From Rufibacter ruber (GTDB taxonomy: Bacteria; Bacteroidota; Bacteroidia; Cytophagales; Hymenobacteraceae): a stretch of 64,000 nucleotides of DNA. Below the pieces are notes generated by a model. It was given only the letters and a program-made list of their open reading frames with translations. It did no database searches and was not told where the DNA came from. Where the stretch lies: contig NZ_LRMM01000024.1 in the NCBI RefSeq assembly GCF_001647275.1, positions 1-64,000 on the forward strand, read 5' to 3'. Position numbers and translations under genes: made by a program. Shown here piece by piece: positions 25,001 to 33,681 of the stretch (position 1 is its first letter; every line of letters starts with the position of its first letter).

Positions 25001-25345
25001 AAGCAGGCCACCTCTGTGTTTGACTACCTGTTCCGGCTACTGGGGTATGAGTACCTGAACAGGGCTGATCTGGTGCACGTACCTGATGCACCGCAAAATG
25101 CTTCCGTTGCCCCTGATCCAGCCCCCGCCCCACAGACGGAAGACCCTAAGGCCCCTCCTGCTCCCAAGGCTAAGATTTTAACGGAGGTGGCTTTTTCCAA
25201 CACTGCCCTGCAAGAACAGACCCAGCAGGTGTTGGCCAGCATGATGGGAGATGCTCCCATCTGTACCACCTGCGGACATCTCACCATCCGTTCCGGTACG
25301 TGCTATAAGTGTCTGAACTGCGGCAACAGCCTGGGGTGCAGTTAA
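22060..25345 (+). pseudogene. nrdJ: B12-dependent (class II) ribonucleotide reductase NrdJ, two frameshifts
   Basis: Three overlapping frames together encode a 1095-aa class II RNR, which makes deoxyribonucleotides with adenosylcobalamin and needs no oxygen. Frame 1 (22060 to about 22830) holds QPHACFIL with an active-site Cys. Frame 2 (to about 24219) holds [24 protein letters not shown], with the N-x-C-x-E active site, and the PTGTIG loop. Frame 3 holds ANDFICGTM and the C-terminal zinc-type cluster ICTTCGH...CYKCLNCGNSLGCS. Losing one C near 22831 (CGCGCGCGG instead of CGCCGCGCGG) and one T near 24219 (CTGTACAG instead of CTGTTACAG) explains both breaks. Either a recent pseudogene or two sequence errors. 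Confidence 0.85.
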
Positions 25346-25358
25346 TTTGGGTTAAGCA

Positions 25359-25400
25359 AAAACAGGAAAGGCAGCCACTTGTGGCTGCCTTTCCTGTTTT
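25359..25400. terminator. perfect hairpin between convergent nrdJ and membrane-protein gene
   Basis: Twenty-bp arms (AAAACAGGAAAGGCAGCCAC and its complement) with a 2-nt loop TT and a T-rich 3' flank on the plus strand: a strong bidirectional terminator, immediately followed by a CTGTTTT element. Confidence 0.88.
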
Positions 25401-25433
25401 TGGCCTGTTTTGGTGAAAACAGGCCAAAAACAG
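25391..25433. repeat. CTGTTTT palindromic element
   Basis: Perfect copy CCTGTTTTTGGCCTGTTTT / AAAACAGGCCAAAAACAG, overlapping the right arm of the terminator. Confidence 0.93.
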
Positions 25434-25475
25434 ACTTTCCCAAAGCCTCTTTGTAAGGACAGGGAACGGCTGACT

Positions 25476-26726
25476 TCAGCACACTTGCATTTTGTCTTTC
25501 CACTGGGACATGAAAAACAGCAGCATGCCCGCTGGTAAAAAAATACTCACGCCAAACAGCAGTTCATGGTAGTACGGTATTGCCCCAGCCTCCCACCAAA
25601 ACAGGGCTCCTTGCAGAAATAAAAGCGCTTCTGTAGCAATAAACCCTAGCAGGAACAGGCCCATGCCCCAAAGGCTCTTATTGGTCTGGAGTTGGAGCCA
25701 GCCCTGCTTGCCCATAAATGCAAACAGAAAAAAGCTGATGAACCCAATGAGCACCAGGTGCAGGTATGCAATAATTAAGTACCGGAACCGATAAGCAATG
25801 TCTGCTATATAAGGCAACGCTGTCATCAACTGCAGGAGGTTCTTGGCAATGAAGGCCGCCACTGCCAACCAGAACACCCCCCCGGACAAGCCGGTGAAAA
25901 GCAATTTCAATTTCTGCCTTACAGGCCACACATGCACCAGCAGCAGTAAGACCGCTACTACTTGCGCCATCCCTGACGCGCCTCCTGCCCAGTACACCCA
26001 GGCGGCAGGCTGCGTCCAGAGCACAGAGAGCAGGAAGGCGGGCATAAAGGACCAGAAAAGCAACCGGAAGATGAGATTTCCTTTCTTTCGGCTCACCCCC
26101 AGACCGTGCTGTTCCAGGAGCCAGAAAAAAAGCCCCAGTACCGCAAACGTAAACCAGCCGTTATACTGGAAGTGCAGGTAAAAATAGATGGCGTTGTAGT
26201 AGAGGGAACCCCCGCTGTGACCGGTAGCCATGACAGGCCCCAGCGACCAAGGCCCTAAAGATGACACCGCTAAGAAAAACAAGGCTGCCTTTATAAACCG
26301 GAAAGACAACTGCTGGGAAAAACGTCCCACCCCGGCCCGGTTAGCATCTTTCAAAAACTGGTATATAAACCAATAGTTCAACAGGAGGTGAGCCGTGCTA
26401 AAGGTAATGGAGGCGGCCGCATACCCCTGTACCGGAAAGCTGAGCAGCATGCCCAGCACCGCCGCCTGTGACAGCCAAAACTGCCAGGTATAGGTCTTTT
26501 TGGTACGCAGTCCGGGCGGTAAGAACACCAACAGGAGCACCACCATTACCGCAGTATACAGCCAACCCAGCAAGGCAACATGGGAATGGGCGTGTAGCAG
26601 GTATTTGTAGTTCAGCCCTTCTATGGGGGCTACCAACAGGTACCGCAACAACAACCCCAGACAGGCCACTAGAACCAGCTGCGCGAGCGCCACCAAAAGC
26701 CAATTCTGTCTTGAAACCACCTTCAC
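25476..26726 (-). CDS. second heme-copper oxidase-like membrane protein
   Basis: 416 aa with about 12 hydrophobic segments. In-helix His residues occur in LLHAHSHVALLGWLYTAVMVV (about residue 44), IYFYLHFQYNGWFTFAVLGLFF (about residue 185) and IIAYLHLVLIGFISFFLFAF (about residue 320), the layout of NorB/oxidase subunit I relatives. No cytochrome partner is adjacent. It is the second gene of a pair with a thioredoxin-like gene (11-bp gap), inside the NO/N2O island. It may be an NO-related haem protein; the role is inferred. Confidence 0.68.
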   Translation of the reverse strand: MKVVSRQNWLLVALAQLVLVACLGLLLRYLLVAPIEGLNYKYLLHAHSHVALLGWLYTAVMVVLLLVFLPPGLRTKKTYTWQFWLSQAAVLGMLLSFPVQGYAAASITFSTAHLLLNYWFIYQFLKDANRAGVGRFSQQLSFRFIKAALFFLAVSSLGPWSLGPVMATGHSGGSLYYNAIYFYLHFQYNGWFTFAVLGLFFWLLEQHGLGVSRKKGNLIFRLLFWSFMPAFLLSVLWTQPAAWVYWAGGASGMAQVVAVLLLLVHVWPVRQKLKLLFTGLSGGVFWLAVAAFIAKNLLQLMTALPYIADIAYRFRYLIIAYLHLVLIGFISFFLFAFMGKQGWLQLQTNKSLWGMGLFLLGFIATEALLFLQGALFWWEAGAIPYYHELLFGVSIFLPAGMLLFFMSQWKDKMQVC

Positions 26727-26737
26727 GGGATAAACTT

Positions 26738-27376
26738 CTATATAACCCAGTCTAGTTGTACAGGCACAGCTGCCACCAGGGTGGCTTCTGCCAACGTTAG
26801 AAGATCAAGCTGAACGCTTTGGGCCCGGTCTTTGGCATACCAGGTATGCAGGTGCTGCATCAGCTCCTCTTTGTTGAGATGCGGGTGCTCCGCCTTTAAG
26901 GCCATAAACTGCTGTTGAATGGTTTCGGGACGAGAGCCCCACGTGAAAAGCCGCTCACCTGTTTCGCGGTCTTCACAGATCAGCTTGGGGATAGACCGGC
27001 TCCCGTTGGTCAAGCAGGTATCCATGAGGTGGGGGTTCTGGTCCCGCAGAACAATGACCAACTCCAGGGTAGGTACAGCCGCCGCAATGGCTGCTATAGC
27101 CGGAAGGGTTTGGGCGGCATCACCGCACCAACTTTCTACCAAGACCAGCCAGCGCCAGTCAGGCTGATGCTCCCGCAGAAGGGCCCCCAGCGCCGGCAGC
27201 AAGACAAACTGTTTCTCTCCCCGTTTCATGCGCTGCAGGTTGAGTTTGGTATAGACAATGCGCTCCTGGGTCTGCTCCGGTCCGGTAGCCTTCTTCTCCA
27301 GTACCAGCCGTTCTACCAGATTTCTATACTCAGCGTAGGTGAGCGGGTTTAAAATTTGTATGGGTAAATGGCTCAT
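26738..27376 (-). CDS. thioredoxin-family protein
   Basis: 212-aa cytoplasmic protein with a thioredoxin-like fold. The active-site region is WLVLVESWCGDAAQTLPAI (about residues 79-97): W-C-G-D keeps only the first Cys of CxxC, as in the family of single-Cys thioredoxin-like proteins often annotated in Bacteroidota. RSIPKLICED contains the cis-Pro loop. The ATG at 27376 has a GGAG site 4 bp upstream, so a longer reading into a palindromic element is rejected. An ATGAC-N4-GTCAC palindrome lies 56 bp upstream. Confidence 0.82.
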   Translation of the reverse strand: MSHLPIQILNPLTYAEYRNLVERLVLEKKATGPEQTQERIVYTKLNLQRMKRGEKQFVLLPALGALLREHQPDWRWLVLVESWCGDAAQTLPAIAAIAAAVPTLELVIVLRDQNPHLMDTCLTNGSRSIPKLICEDRETGERLFTWGSRPETIQQQFMALKAEHPHLNKEELMQHLHTWYAKDRAQSVQLDLLTLAEATLVAAVPVQLDWVI

Positions 27377-27431
27377 AATTCTCCTATTTGTTTGGGTGCT
27401 GCAAGTGTACCTGAAATGAAGCTGGGCAACA

Positions 27432-27445
27432 ATGACTCTGGTCAC
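27432..27445. promoter_or_regulatory. ATGAC-N4-GTCAC palindrome
   Basis: ATGACTCTGGTCAC resembles ATGACTTTTGTCAT at 34301-34314 in the nos control region (one arm mismatch) and lies upstream of the thioredoxin and oxidase-like pair. It is a candidate site for the same regulator. Confidence 0.4.
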
Positions 27446-27469
27446 TGCGTCAGCTGCGCAAAGGCAATT

Positions 27470-27512
27470 GCTGTTTTGGTTCTGTTTTGAGAAAAACAGC
27501 CTAAAAACAGCA
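27470..27512. repeat. CTGTTTT palindromic element
   Basis: GCTGTTTTGGTTCTGTTTTG with AAAACAGCCTAAAAACAGC, between the thioredoxin gene and the nosY terminator. Confidence 0.87.
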
Positions 27513-27527
27513 CCTGCCTCTTTCAAT

Positions 27528-27555
27528 AAAAAAGCGCAGGCACTACTGCCTGCGC
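27528..27555 (-). terminator. terminator after nosY
   Basis: On the minus strand GCGCAGGCA/TGCCTGCGC arms with a 4-nt loop are followed by six T residues (27533-27528). Confidence 0.88.
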
Positions 27556-27617
27556 CTCAAACCAAGGGTAGAACCCCATTCACAGATAGTTTACACAGAT
27601 AAAATATGGAATAGAAT

Positions 27618-28385
27618 TTAAAGATCCCTGCGGGCGAAGATCTGGCGGGAGCTGACCATAGGCACCAGGATCCAGAGCAGCATGAGCCCCAATGCCAGGG
27701 AAATCCCCCAGAAGCTCCCCAATATGCTTTTGTACAGGGCGCCAGTGTACCCCATGAGGGCAGAGGCATCCAGGTTCAGCAGCACTATAATTCTGCCAAG
27801 GTCTACGGGGTTCAAGGCAGTTAACACCAAAGTAGGGTTCTCTAAGGGGTAATCACTAAAGGTGAAGAGAATCAGCAGCACCAGTCCATCATAGATCAGG
27901 GCAAAATAAAACCACAGCAAAAGCGCCACCCCTATGCCCTTGGCCTTGTCACGGGTAATGACTGAGGCCAGAAAGGCCATGGCTACAAAAATAAACGTGA
28001 TCAGCACCCCGGTGAGCAGCAGATACCCGCCAGTGGCTGAAGCACCAAACAGCAGCACCGGAACCCCCACCCCCAGCAGGAAAGCCCCTGAAAGAGACCC
28101 TGCCACGCCCAGATACTCACTCATAAAAATCTTGCTGCGGTTAATGGGCTGAGCCACCAGTAACTCTATAAATTCATACGAATTGTAGAAGTGGGTGGTG
28201 GCAAACACAATGCTAATCAGGGGCACGGTGAGCAACACCAGATTAAGCAGGCTCAAAATGGCCTTGTCTGGGTTTCCGCCTAAATGAAAAAGCCCCAGCG
28301 AGAGCAGCAGCAGAAACACCGTGTACGCCAGCACAATCTTGCTGCGCACAATGTCATAGAAGACATATTTGATAATCTTGCCCAT
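27618..28385 (-). CDS. nosY: NosY ABC-type permease
   Basis: 255-aa inner-membrane protein with six hydrophobic segments and a VAQPINRSKIFMSEYLG segment (about residue 80) typical of the ABC-2 permeases of nos clusters. With NosF and NosD it supports maturation of the copper centres of nitrous oxide reductase. It begins 3 bp after nosF and is the last gene of the nosL-D-F-Y group; a terminator follows. Confidence 0.9.
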   Translation of the reverse strand: MGKIIKYVFYDIVRSKIVLAYTVFLLLLSLGLFHLGGNPDKAILSLLNLVLLTVPLISIVFATTHFYNSYEFIELLVAQPINRSKIFMSEYLGVAGSLSGAFLLGVGVPVLLFGASATGGYLLLTGVLITFIFVAMAFLASVITRDKAKGIGVALLLWFYFALIYDGLVLLILFTFSDYPLENPTLVLTALNPVDLGRIIVLLNLDASALMGYTGALYKSILGSFWGISLALGLMLLWILVPMVSSRQIFARRDL

Positions 28386-28388
28386 GGC

Positions 28389-29096
28389 TTAGCCCTCCTC
28401 TTTCATGATTTTAGCAATTGCCCGGCTCAGCCGGTTTTCCTGGGTTTGTTCTTTCAAGGCTGCAATGGTCTCATGGAACTTCAAATGGCCATCCATGAGA
28501 CACATTACTTCATCTGCCACTTCTTCAATCTCACTCATGATGTGGGAGGTGATCAGAATAAGACGTCCCCTTTTTTTCTCCTTCAGGATTTTAGCCTTCA
28601 GGATTTCAGCAGAGACAGGGTCTAATCCGGCGGTTGGCTCATCCAGAATAAGTATCTGGGGGTTGAACAGAAACGCCAGCGCTGCACTCACCTTCTGCCT
28701 TGTACCCCCAGACAAAGACCCCATGGGTTTGTCATACATCTCTTTCAGCCCATACAACCCAATCAGTTCCTCATCTATTTCCTGCACCTCTTTTCTCATG
28801 TCCCTGACCATGTTCAGCACCTGCCTGATCTTCATGTTCTCTGGATAGCGGCCAATCTGGGGCATATAGCCAATCTGGCTGCGGTAGGCATGTTGTTTCA
28901 GTATAGACTGGTTGTTTATCTTAATGTCTCCGGCATCTGGCAGCACCATTCCCAAAATGCATTTGCTCATAGTGGTCTTTCCGGAACCGTTTGGGCCAAT
29001 GATAGAGACTACCCTTCCTGCCTCAAACCGCACATTCACGTCTTTCAGAACAGAAAGCTTACCGTACCGTTTTTGTAAATTCTCTATGGTTATCAT
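28389..29096 (-). CDS. nosF: NosF ABC-type ATPase
   Basis: 235-aa ATPase with Walker A GPNGSGKTT (about residue 34), the signature LSGGTRQKV (about residue 130), and Walker B LILDEPTAGLDP (about residue 150). It powers the NosFY transporter that delivers sulfur or another component for the NosZ CuZ site. The start overlaps the end of nosD by 38 bp, which argues for translational coupling. Confidence 0.93.
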   Translation of the reverse strand: MITIENLQKRYGKLSVLKDVNVRFEAGRVVSIIGPNGSGKTTMSKCILGMVLPDAGDIKINNQSILKQHAYRSQIGYMPQIGRYPENMKIRQVLNMVRDMRKEVQEIDEELIGLYGLKEMYDKPMGSLSGGTRQKVSAALAFLFNPQILILDEPTAGLDPVSAEILKAKILKEKKRGRLILITSHIMSEIEEVADEVMCLMDGHLKFHETIAALKEQTQENRLSRAIAKIMKEEG

Positions 29097-30357
29097 CCTT
29101 AATCCTCCTCATCACTGGGTGTTCATCAATCAACTGGTCTGGGATAAAGCTGGGCAGCACTTTCTCCACATTGTCCATTAGGTCTACCATAAAGCTGCGC
29201 ATAAACATGACCGAAGAAGGTACCTTCTCTATCAGCATGCTGTAAAGGCTCACCGGCCGGTAAGGCACGTCGCCCACTTTGTCTTTGTTGAGGTCATAGC
29301 CCGTGTACTTGTCCCAGTAGTTGTTTTCAAAGCGGTTGAGGGTAGAGTTTCCGTTGGTGCTCACATCAAAGGAATTGCCCGTGAAATTATTTTGGGAGAA
29401 TACATCTTCTGTACAGCTGCTCAGCAGCCGTATGGCCCAGCCGTTACGGTCAAAGGTGTTGCGCTGTACATCCAGGCGGCTGGAGCTTTCCATATAAATG
29501 CCGCTGGTGTTCTGCCTAAAGGTGTTGTGGTAAATCTGGCTGTTGCTGATGTCTTTCAGAAGTAACCCGTAAGACGCTGCCCCCCAGTTGTTTTCAAAGG
29601 TGTTGTATTCCATCCTGATGTTTCTGGTGTACATAACGGCCACGCCCGCCCCGTTTTTCCGGAAGGTATTGTGCGTGTACACGTTGCCGTCTGAGAACAT
29701 GAAGTGCAGCCCGTACCGCAGGTTGTTCTGGCTCAGGTTGTCTTTCACATGGCTGTCTTTCACAAATTCCAGATAGATACCATCTCGGTGCCCCCGCAAT
29801 GTATTGCCTGTGATCACCGCGTTATTGCAATGCCACAGATGAATAGCATTGCCCAGCGCCGACTCATTCTGACCCGCCACGTCTTTCCCGCTCACCACGT
29901 TGCCGCGTATCTCACAGAACTCAGCGTTCTGCAGGTAAATCCCGAAGTAGGTGTTCAGGATGGTGTTGTTCAGTATTTTTACCTGGTGGCGTTCCACCAC
30001 CCGTATAGCCGCATCATCACGGGTGTAACTGGTGGCAATATTTTTTAACGTTAACCCCTTCACTACCACATGGTCTGCCATGATGGTAATGATCTGGCCT
30101 TTGAAGTTACCGTCCAGCACCGGCCGGTTCACCCCCACCAACGTGAGCGGTTTTGTGATTTCAATGCCGGCCTCTTGGTACACCCCGCCGTTCACCACCA
30201 CCTTATCACCGGACTTGGCCGCTTTCACCGCTTGCTTCACCGATGTATAGGTGCAAGTGTTGCACACGTTAAGCGTACCGCCCTTTACCTGAAAAGACAA
30301 GGGCAGCAGCACCAACGTGCACACCAGCAGCAGAAGATGATTACTGAGGGTTTTCAT
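29059..30357 (-). CDS. nosD: NosD periplasmic copper-site maturation protein
   Basis: 432 aa with a signal peptide (MKTLSNHLLLLVCTLVLLPLSFQVKGG), then a right-handed beta-helix (PbH1 repeats such as NNTILNTYFGIYLQNAEFCEIRGN and NTFRKNGAGVAVMYTRNIRMEYN, located about residues 120-330). The ATG at 30357 overlaps the nosL stop by 17 bp and is preferred to a start 90 bp upstream. NosD works with NosFY in building the CuZ cluster of NosZ. Confidence 0.92.
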   Translation of the reverse strand: MKTLSNHLLLLVCTLVLLPLSFQVKGGTLNVCNTCTYTSVKQAVKAAKSGDKVVVNGGVYQEAGIEITKPLTLVGVNRPVLDGNFKGQIITIMADHVVVKGLTLKNIATSYTRDDAAIRVVERHQVKILNNTILNTYFGIYLQNAEFCEIRGNVVSGKDVAGQNESALGNAIHLWHCNNAVITGNTLRGHRDGIYLEFVKDSHVKDNLSQNNLRYGLHFMFSDGNVYTHNTFRKNGAGVAVMYTRNIRMEYNTFENNWGAASYGLLLKDISNSQIYHNTFRQNTSGIYMESSSRLDVQRNTFDRNGWAIRLLSSCTEDVFSQNNFTGNSFDVSTNGNSTLNRFENNYWDKYTGYDLNKDKVGDVPYRPVSLYSMLIEKVPSSVMFMRSFMVDLMDNVEKVLPSFIPDQLIDEHPVMRRIKDDNHREFTKTVR

Positions 30358-30802
30358 TGTTTTTAACGGCCTGCAAAACCTGTTGCCAGGAGAGAATACG
30401 GCCGCCCTTCTCTTGTTGCAGTTGGGTTGCAGTGGCCTCATTGGCAACCGCCACTAAATTCATGCCCATAGGGCTGGGCAGGTTTTTAGATTGAAGAAAA
30501 AAGCCATTGCGGGCATCTACCAGTTCAGTGGGTTTGGTAAAATCAGTGACCAGTACAAACGCCGCTTTTTCGCCTTCGGCTGCATTCTCGTTCAGGTAGG
30601 CCATCAGGCACTCCGCAGAGTCAAAGAAGAAGGGTTTGCCTTTGTCATTCACCAGTTCTGCTCCAAACCGGTTGTCTGCCACCGTCATGTTGCAATGTGC
30701 GCAGTTGGTGGCACCGTAGGGAATTGGTTTTGACTCAACCGCGCAACTCTGCAGCAGGCCAATCAACACCATGAAGAAAATGAGCTTCAGAAAGAATTTC
30801 AT
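30341..30802 (-). CDS. nosL: NosL copper-binding lipoprotein
   Basis: 153 aa lipoprotein; the signal MKFFLKLIFFMVLIGLLQSC ends in a lipobox with Cys 20. The metal motif CAHCNMTVADNRFGAEL (about residue 34), with C-x2-C-x-M, is characteristic of NosL, a Cu(I) chaperone for NosZ. It overlaps the upstream membrane-protein gene by 4 bp and nosD by 17 bp. Confidence 0.93.
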   Translation of the reverse strand: MKFFLKLIFFMVLIGLLQSCAVESKPIPYGATNCAHCNMTVADNRFGAELVNDKGKPFFFDSAECLMAYLNENAAEGEKAAFVLVTDFTKPTELVDARNGFFLQSKNLPSPMGMNLVAVANEATATQLQQEKGGRILSWQQVLQAVKNNENPQ

Positions 30803-31410
30803 ACCAAAGCGGGTTTATGATTCACAGTAATAGGTTTCTTAGTGGGTGCGGCCGTGAAAAAGAACACCGCCAATGAAAGCAGAACCGCCAGTGCAATGCC
30901 CAGACTGCCCCAAGAGGGCAAAGAAAGCGCGTCAAAGTTGAGCAGTTGCTTGCTGCCCAAAAGAGGCGGCACGTAGGTCATGCCCGGCACTTTAATAGGT
31001 GCCATGGGACTCAGGTTGGTCCCAAATTTTTCCAGCCACAGGTAGAAGTCCACGATCCCAACCGCGCCGGCTACCATAAGCAGCACGCTCCAGGTCAGAA
31101 CCAGTTTACGCGTACCTATAAGCGCCACCATCAATCCGGCAGCCATGAACCCGATGACCACGTACGGCATGATTTTCAGCTCCGCGAAAGAGTCTTCGTG
31201 AATGGGTTCCATGCCAATGTAGTGGTTCAGGATGTTGAAGTTCTGGATGGAGCTTTCAGTGTCACCGGCCAGCTTGTTTACCCAGATGTGCATTTCCAGC
31301 CCCTCAGGGTATTGCGGGGCCTTGAGGTAAATCTTCCACATAGGAAAGAGAAACAACAAACCTAGGGAGAAGGCGGCCAGCGCCATAAGTACTTTAGAAG
31401 AAGTTTTCAT
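30799..31410 (-). CDS. membrane protein of the clade II nos cluster
   Basis: 203 aa with four hydrophobic segments (about residues 8-26, 80-102, 107-127 and 170-190) and a periplasmic stretch with HIWVNKLAG and NILNHYIGMEPIHEDSFAELKIMPY. It occupies the position of the small membrane protein found after nosZ in clade II nos operons and is expected to link NosZ to the quinone or cytochrome chain. The reading is translationally coupled to nosL (4-bp overlap). It is 210 bp after nosZ, with a terminator and two palindromic elements between, so it may have its own promoter. Confidence 0.75.
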   Translation of the reverse strand: MKTSSKVLMALAAFSLGLLFLFPMWKIYLKAPQYPEGLEMHIWVNKLAGDTESSIQNFNILNHYIGMEPIHEDSFAELKIMPYVVIGFMAAGLMVALIGTRKLVLTWSVLLMVAGAVGIVDFYLWLEKFGTNLSPMAPIKVPGMTYVPPLLGSKQLLNFDALSLPSWGSLGIALAVLLSLAVFFFTAAPTKKPITVNHKPALV

Positions 31411-31466
31411 CTTGTTTAGAGTTAGATGAAAGTGAAGTTGGCAATGTTGCGCCTCCGGCGGAAGCC

Positions 31467-31505
31467 GTTTCTGGCCTGTTTTTTAGAAATCAGCCTGAAA
31501 ACAGG
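31467..31505. repeat. CTGTTTT palindromic element (imperfect)
   Basis: CGTTTCTGGCCTGTTTT with AAATCAGCCTGAAAACAG, upstream of the nos membrane-protein gene. Confidence 0.8.
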
Positions 31506-31530
31506 TGGGTGCCCCTTTGCCCTATTTTTT

Positions 31531-31567
31531 GTTTTGGTGCTGTTTTGGAAAAAACAGCCGGTAAACG
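31531..31567. repeat. CTGTTTT palindromic element (second of a pair)
   Basis: GTTTTGGTGCTGTTTTGG and AAAACAGCCGGTAAAC, 25 bp after the previous copy. Confidence 0.78.
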
Positions 31568-31572
31568 GAAAT

Positions 31573-31611
31573 AAAATCAGCGGGACTGCCGGAGCAGCCT
31601 CCGCTGATTTT
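31573..31611 (-). terminator. terminator after nosZ
   Basis: Arms AAAATCAGCGG and CCGCTGATTTT enclose a 17-nt loop. On the minus strand the hairpin ends in a T-rich tract, 10 bp after the nosZ stop. Confidence 0.8.
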
Positions 31612-31620
31612 TAATATCAC

Positions 31621-33657
31621 CTACTTATGTGCCACTACCGCCGGTTTCTTTTTGCCGGTAGAGAACGCGATAGGAACCTTAGAGCCTTTAGGAGACACTC
31701 TCATGTAGCCTTGCATCTCCTGGTGCAGGGCAGAGCAGAAGTCTGTGCAGTAGAAGGGGAAAACGCCTTCTTTCTTAGGCACCCATTTCAGGGTCTGGGT
31801 AGCGCCTGGCATAATAAGAGTTTCGGCGTTGTTAGCCCCCATGATGGCGAAGCCGTGCGGTACGTCCCAGTCTTGCTCCAGGTTGGTCACGTGGAAGTAA
31901 ACGGTATCCCCTACTTGCACCCCTTCAATGTTATCTGGCGTTAAGTGGCTTCTAATGGCGGTCATTTTCACGTGTACCACATTGCCTTTTCTGGACACAT
32001 CTGTACTGGCTTCGTTCTTAGCCACATAAGGGTGCCTGTTTTCGTCCAGCTTATGGATTTTCACACTCTTTGGTGCTACAATGCTAGCCTGAATGGCCTG
32101 GGCATAGTGCGGTTCACCAATGGTGGGGAAGTCAAGGAGCAGTTTCATTTTCTCGCCGCTAATGTCAATGAGCTGGGCAGACTGGGTCAACTCGGGCCCG
32201 GTGGGCAGGTACCGGTCTTTGGTGATTTTGTTCATGGCCAGCAGGTATTTGCCATGCGGTTTTTTAGTATCACCACCCGGAATCATCAAGTGACCGATGG
32301 AATAATACACTGGAATTCTGTCTACTACTTTAAAATCACTCAGCTTCCATTTCACCACTTCAGAAGACACGAACATAGAAGTGTAAGCGTTTCCTTTGCC
32401 GTCAAACTCCGTGTGCAACGGCCCTAAGCCCGGCTCTTTTACTTCAGCCTGCAGCACAGACTCATATTTCAGCACGGGAATTCCGTTTTTTTCGCCATCA
32501 AACTGTTTGTTTTTGATGGCATTCTGGAATTTGGAGAAAGAGAAAACCGGAATAGCGGAGGCCAGTTTACCGCTTACCACCATGTACTCACCACTTGGGT
32601 CTACGTCTATGCCATGCGGTGATTTAGGTGCGGGCAACAGGTACATCATACCGGGGCATTCTTCCGCCAATAAATAGCGCACCTTCTTTTTTACAGTTGA
32701 TTTGGCTGTGTGCGTTGCTTTATCCAACTTGTTATGGTAGTAGTTGGCGGGCATTTCCCGGGCTTTGCCTTCTCTGGCATATTGAGCGGCTAGCTTCCAG
32801 TTTACGGCTGCCAGAAAATCTTTGTCATTCTGGGAGGCGCCAACTTCTTTCAAGGTACCGGCTTTCTCAGAGTTGTAGGTGGTAAAAAACACCCAGTCTT
32901 CTGACGGCCCTTTGCCACCGTTAGCCAGATCATAGTCAAAACCCGGCACCAGAATCTGGAAGTCAAGATCCATGTCACCTTTGTCAGGATCTACCTTGAT
33001 AAAGGAGATGGAGCCTCTGAACTGGTCTGCATAATCAGCAAGGCTTACGTCTTTGGTACCTCCTTTCATATCCAGCGGAACGCTGAAGCGGGTACCGGCA
33101 ATCACGTACTCATTGTTGTTGGTAGGGTACGGGGAGCAGTGGTTGCCGGCAGAGTTTGGCAACTCTATGATCTCAGCAGTCTCAAAGGTGGTCAGGTCAA
33201 TGCGGGCCACCCGCGGAGTGTTGTTGCCGTTCACAAACAGCCAGCGGCCGTCGGTCATGCCGTCTTTGCGAGACAGTTTAGGGTGGTGCAGGTCATCCCA
33301 GGGCACAAACCCATGGGAGGTGTTCAGCATGGCCTTTGACTCCTCAGAATAGCCGTAGCCGTTCTCCGCATGCTGGCTGAACACCGGAATGTTTCTCAAC
33401 AACCTTCCGGAAGGCAGGCCATAGACAGATACCTGGCCACTGAACCCGCCTGACAGGAAAGAGTACAGCTCATCATGGGAGCCCGGTTTCACATATACCT
33501 GTGTGGCGGCATCAGAAGAGAGTGCTGAGGCGGTGGCTCCGGTAGCATCACTGCCTTTTGTGTTGCTGCAGCCTTGCAGCATCGCACCCGCGGCCACTGC
33601 TACCAGCAGGGCAGCTTTGGGTGCATTTTTCCAAAGTTTAGTAGCGAAAGTTTCCAT
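31621..33657 (-). CDS. nosZ: nitrous oxide reductase NosZ, clade II (lipoprotein-type signal)
   Basis: 678-aa terminal enzyme of denitrification, N2O + 2 e- + 2 H+ to N2 + H2O. The signal ends in MLQGCSNTKG, a lipobox, not a twin-arginine motif, which is the hallmark of clade II. CuZ His ligands are seen in DDLHHPKLS, AGNHCSPYP, PHGIDVDPSG, GPLHTEFD, IGHLMIPGG and EPHYAQ. The CuA domain has DWDVPHGF and FYCTDFCSALHQEMQGYM (about residues 629-646). All ligand motifs look intact. It follows the cytochrome c gene by 24 bp and probably shares its promoter. Confidence 0.97.
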   Translation of the reverse strand: METFATKLWKNAPKAALLVAVAAGAMLQGCSNTKGSDATGATASALSSDAATQVYVKPGSHDELYSFLSGGFSGQVSVYGLPSGRLLRNIPVFSQHAENGYGYSEESKAMLNTSHGFVPWDDLHHPKLSRKDGMTDGRWLFVNGNNTPRVARIDLTTFETAEIIELPNSAGNHCSPYPTNNNEYVIAGTRFSVPLDMKGGTKDVSLADYADQFRGSISFIKVDPDKGDMDLDFQILVPGFDYDLANGGKGPSEDWVFFTTYNSEKAGTLKEVGASQNDKDFLAAVNWKLAAQYAREGKAREMPANYYHNKLDKATHTAKSTVKKKVRYLLAEECPGMMYLLPAPKSPHGIDVDPSGEYMVVSGKLASAIPVFSFSKFQNAIKNKQFDGEKNGIPVLKYESVLQAEVKEPGLGPLHTEFDGKGNAYTSMFVSSEVVKWKLSDFKVVDRIPVYYSIGHLMIPGGDTKKPHGKYLLAMNKITKDRYLPTGPELTQSAQLIDISGEKMKLLLDFPTIGEPHYAQAIQASIVAPKSVKIHKLDENRHPYVAKNEASTDVSRKGNVVHVKMTAIRSHLTPDNIEGVQVGDTVYFHVTNLEQDWDVPHGFAIMGANNAETLIMPGATQTLKWVPKKEGVFPFYCTDFCSALHQEMQGYMRVSPKGSKVPIAFSTGKKKPAVVAHK

Positions 33658-33681
33658 AAGAATATGGGAATGTAGAAGTGC

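Noticed and set aside
27377-27526. 50-codon N-terminal extension of the thioredoxin-like gene
   Set aside because: It passes through a palindromic element (AVFRLFFSKQNQNS) and the ATG at 27376 has a clear GGAG ribosome-binding site.
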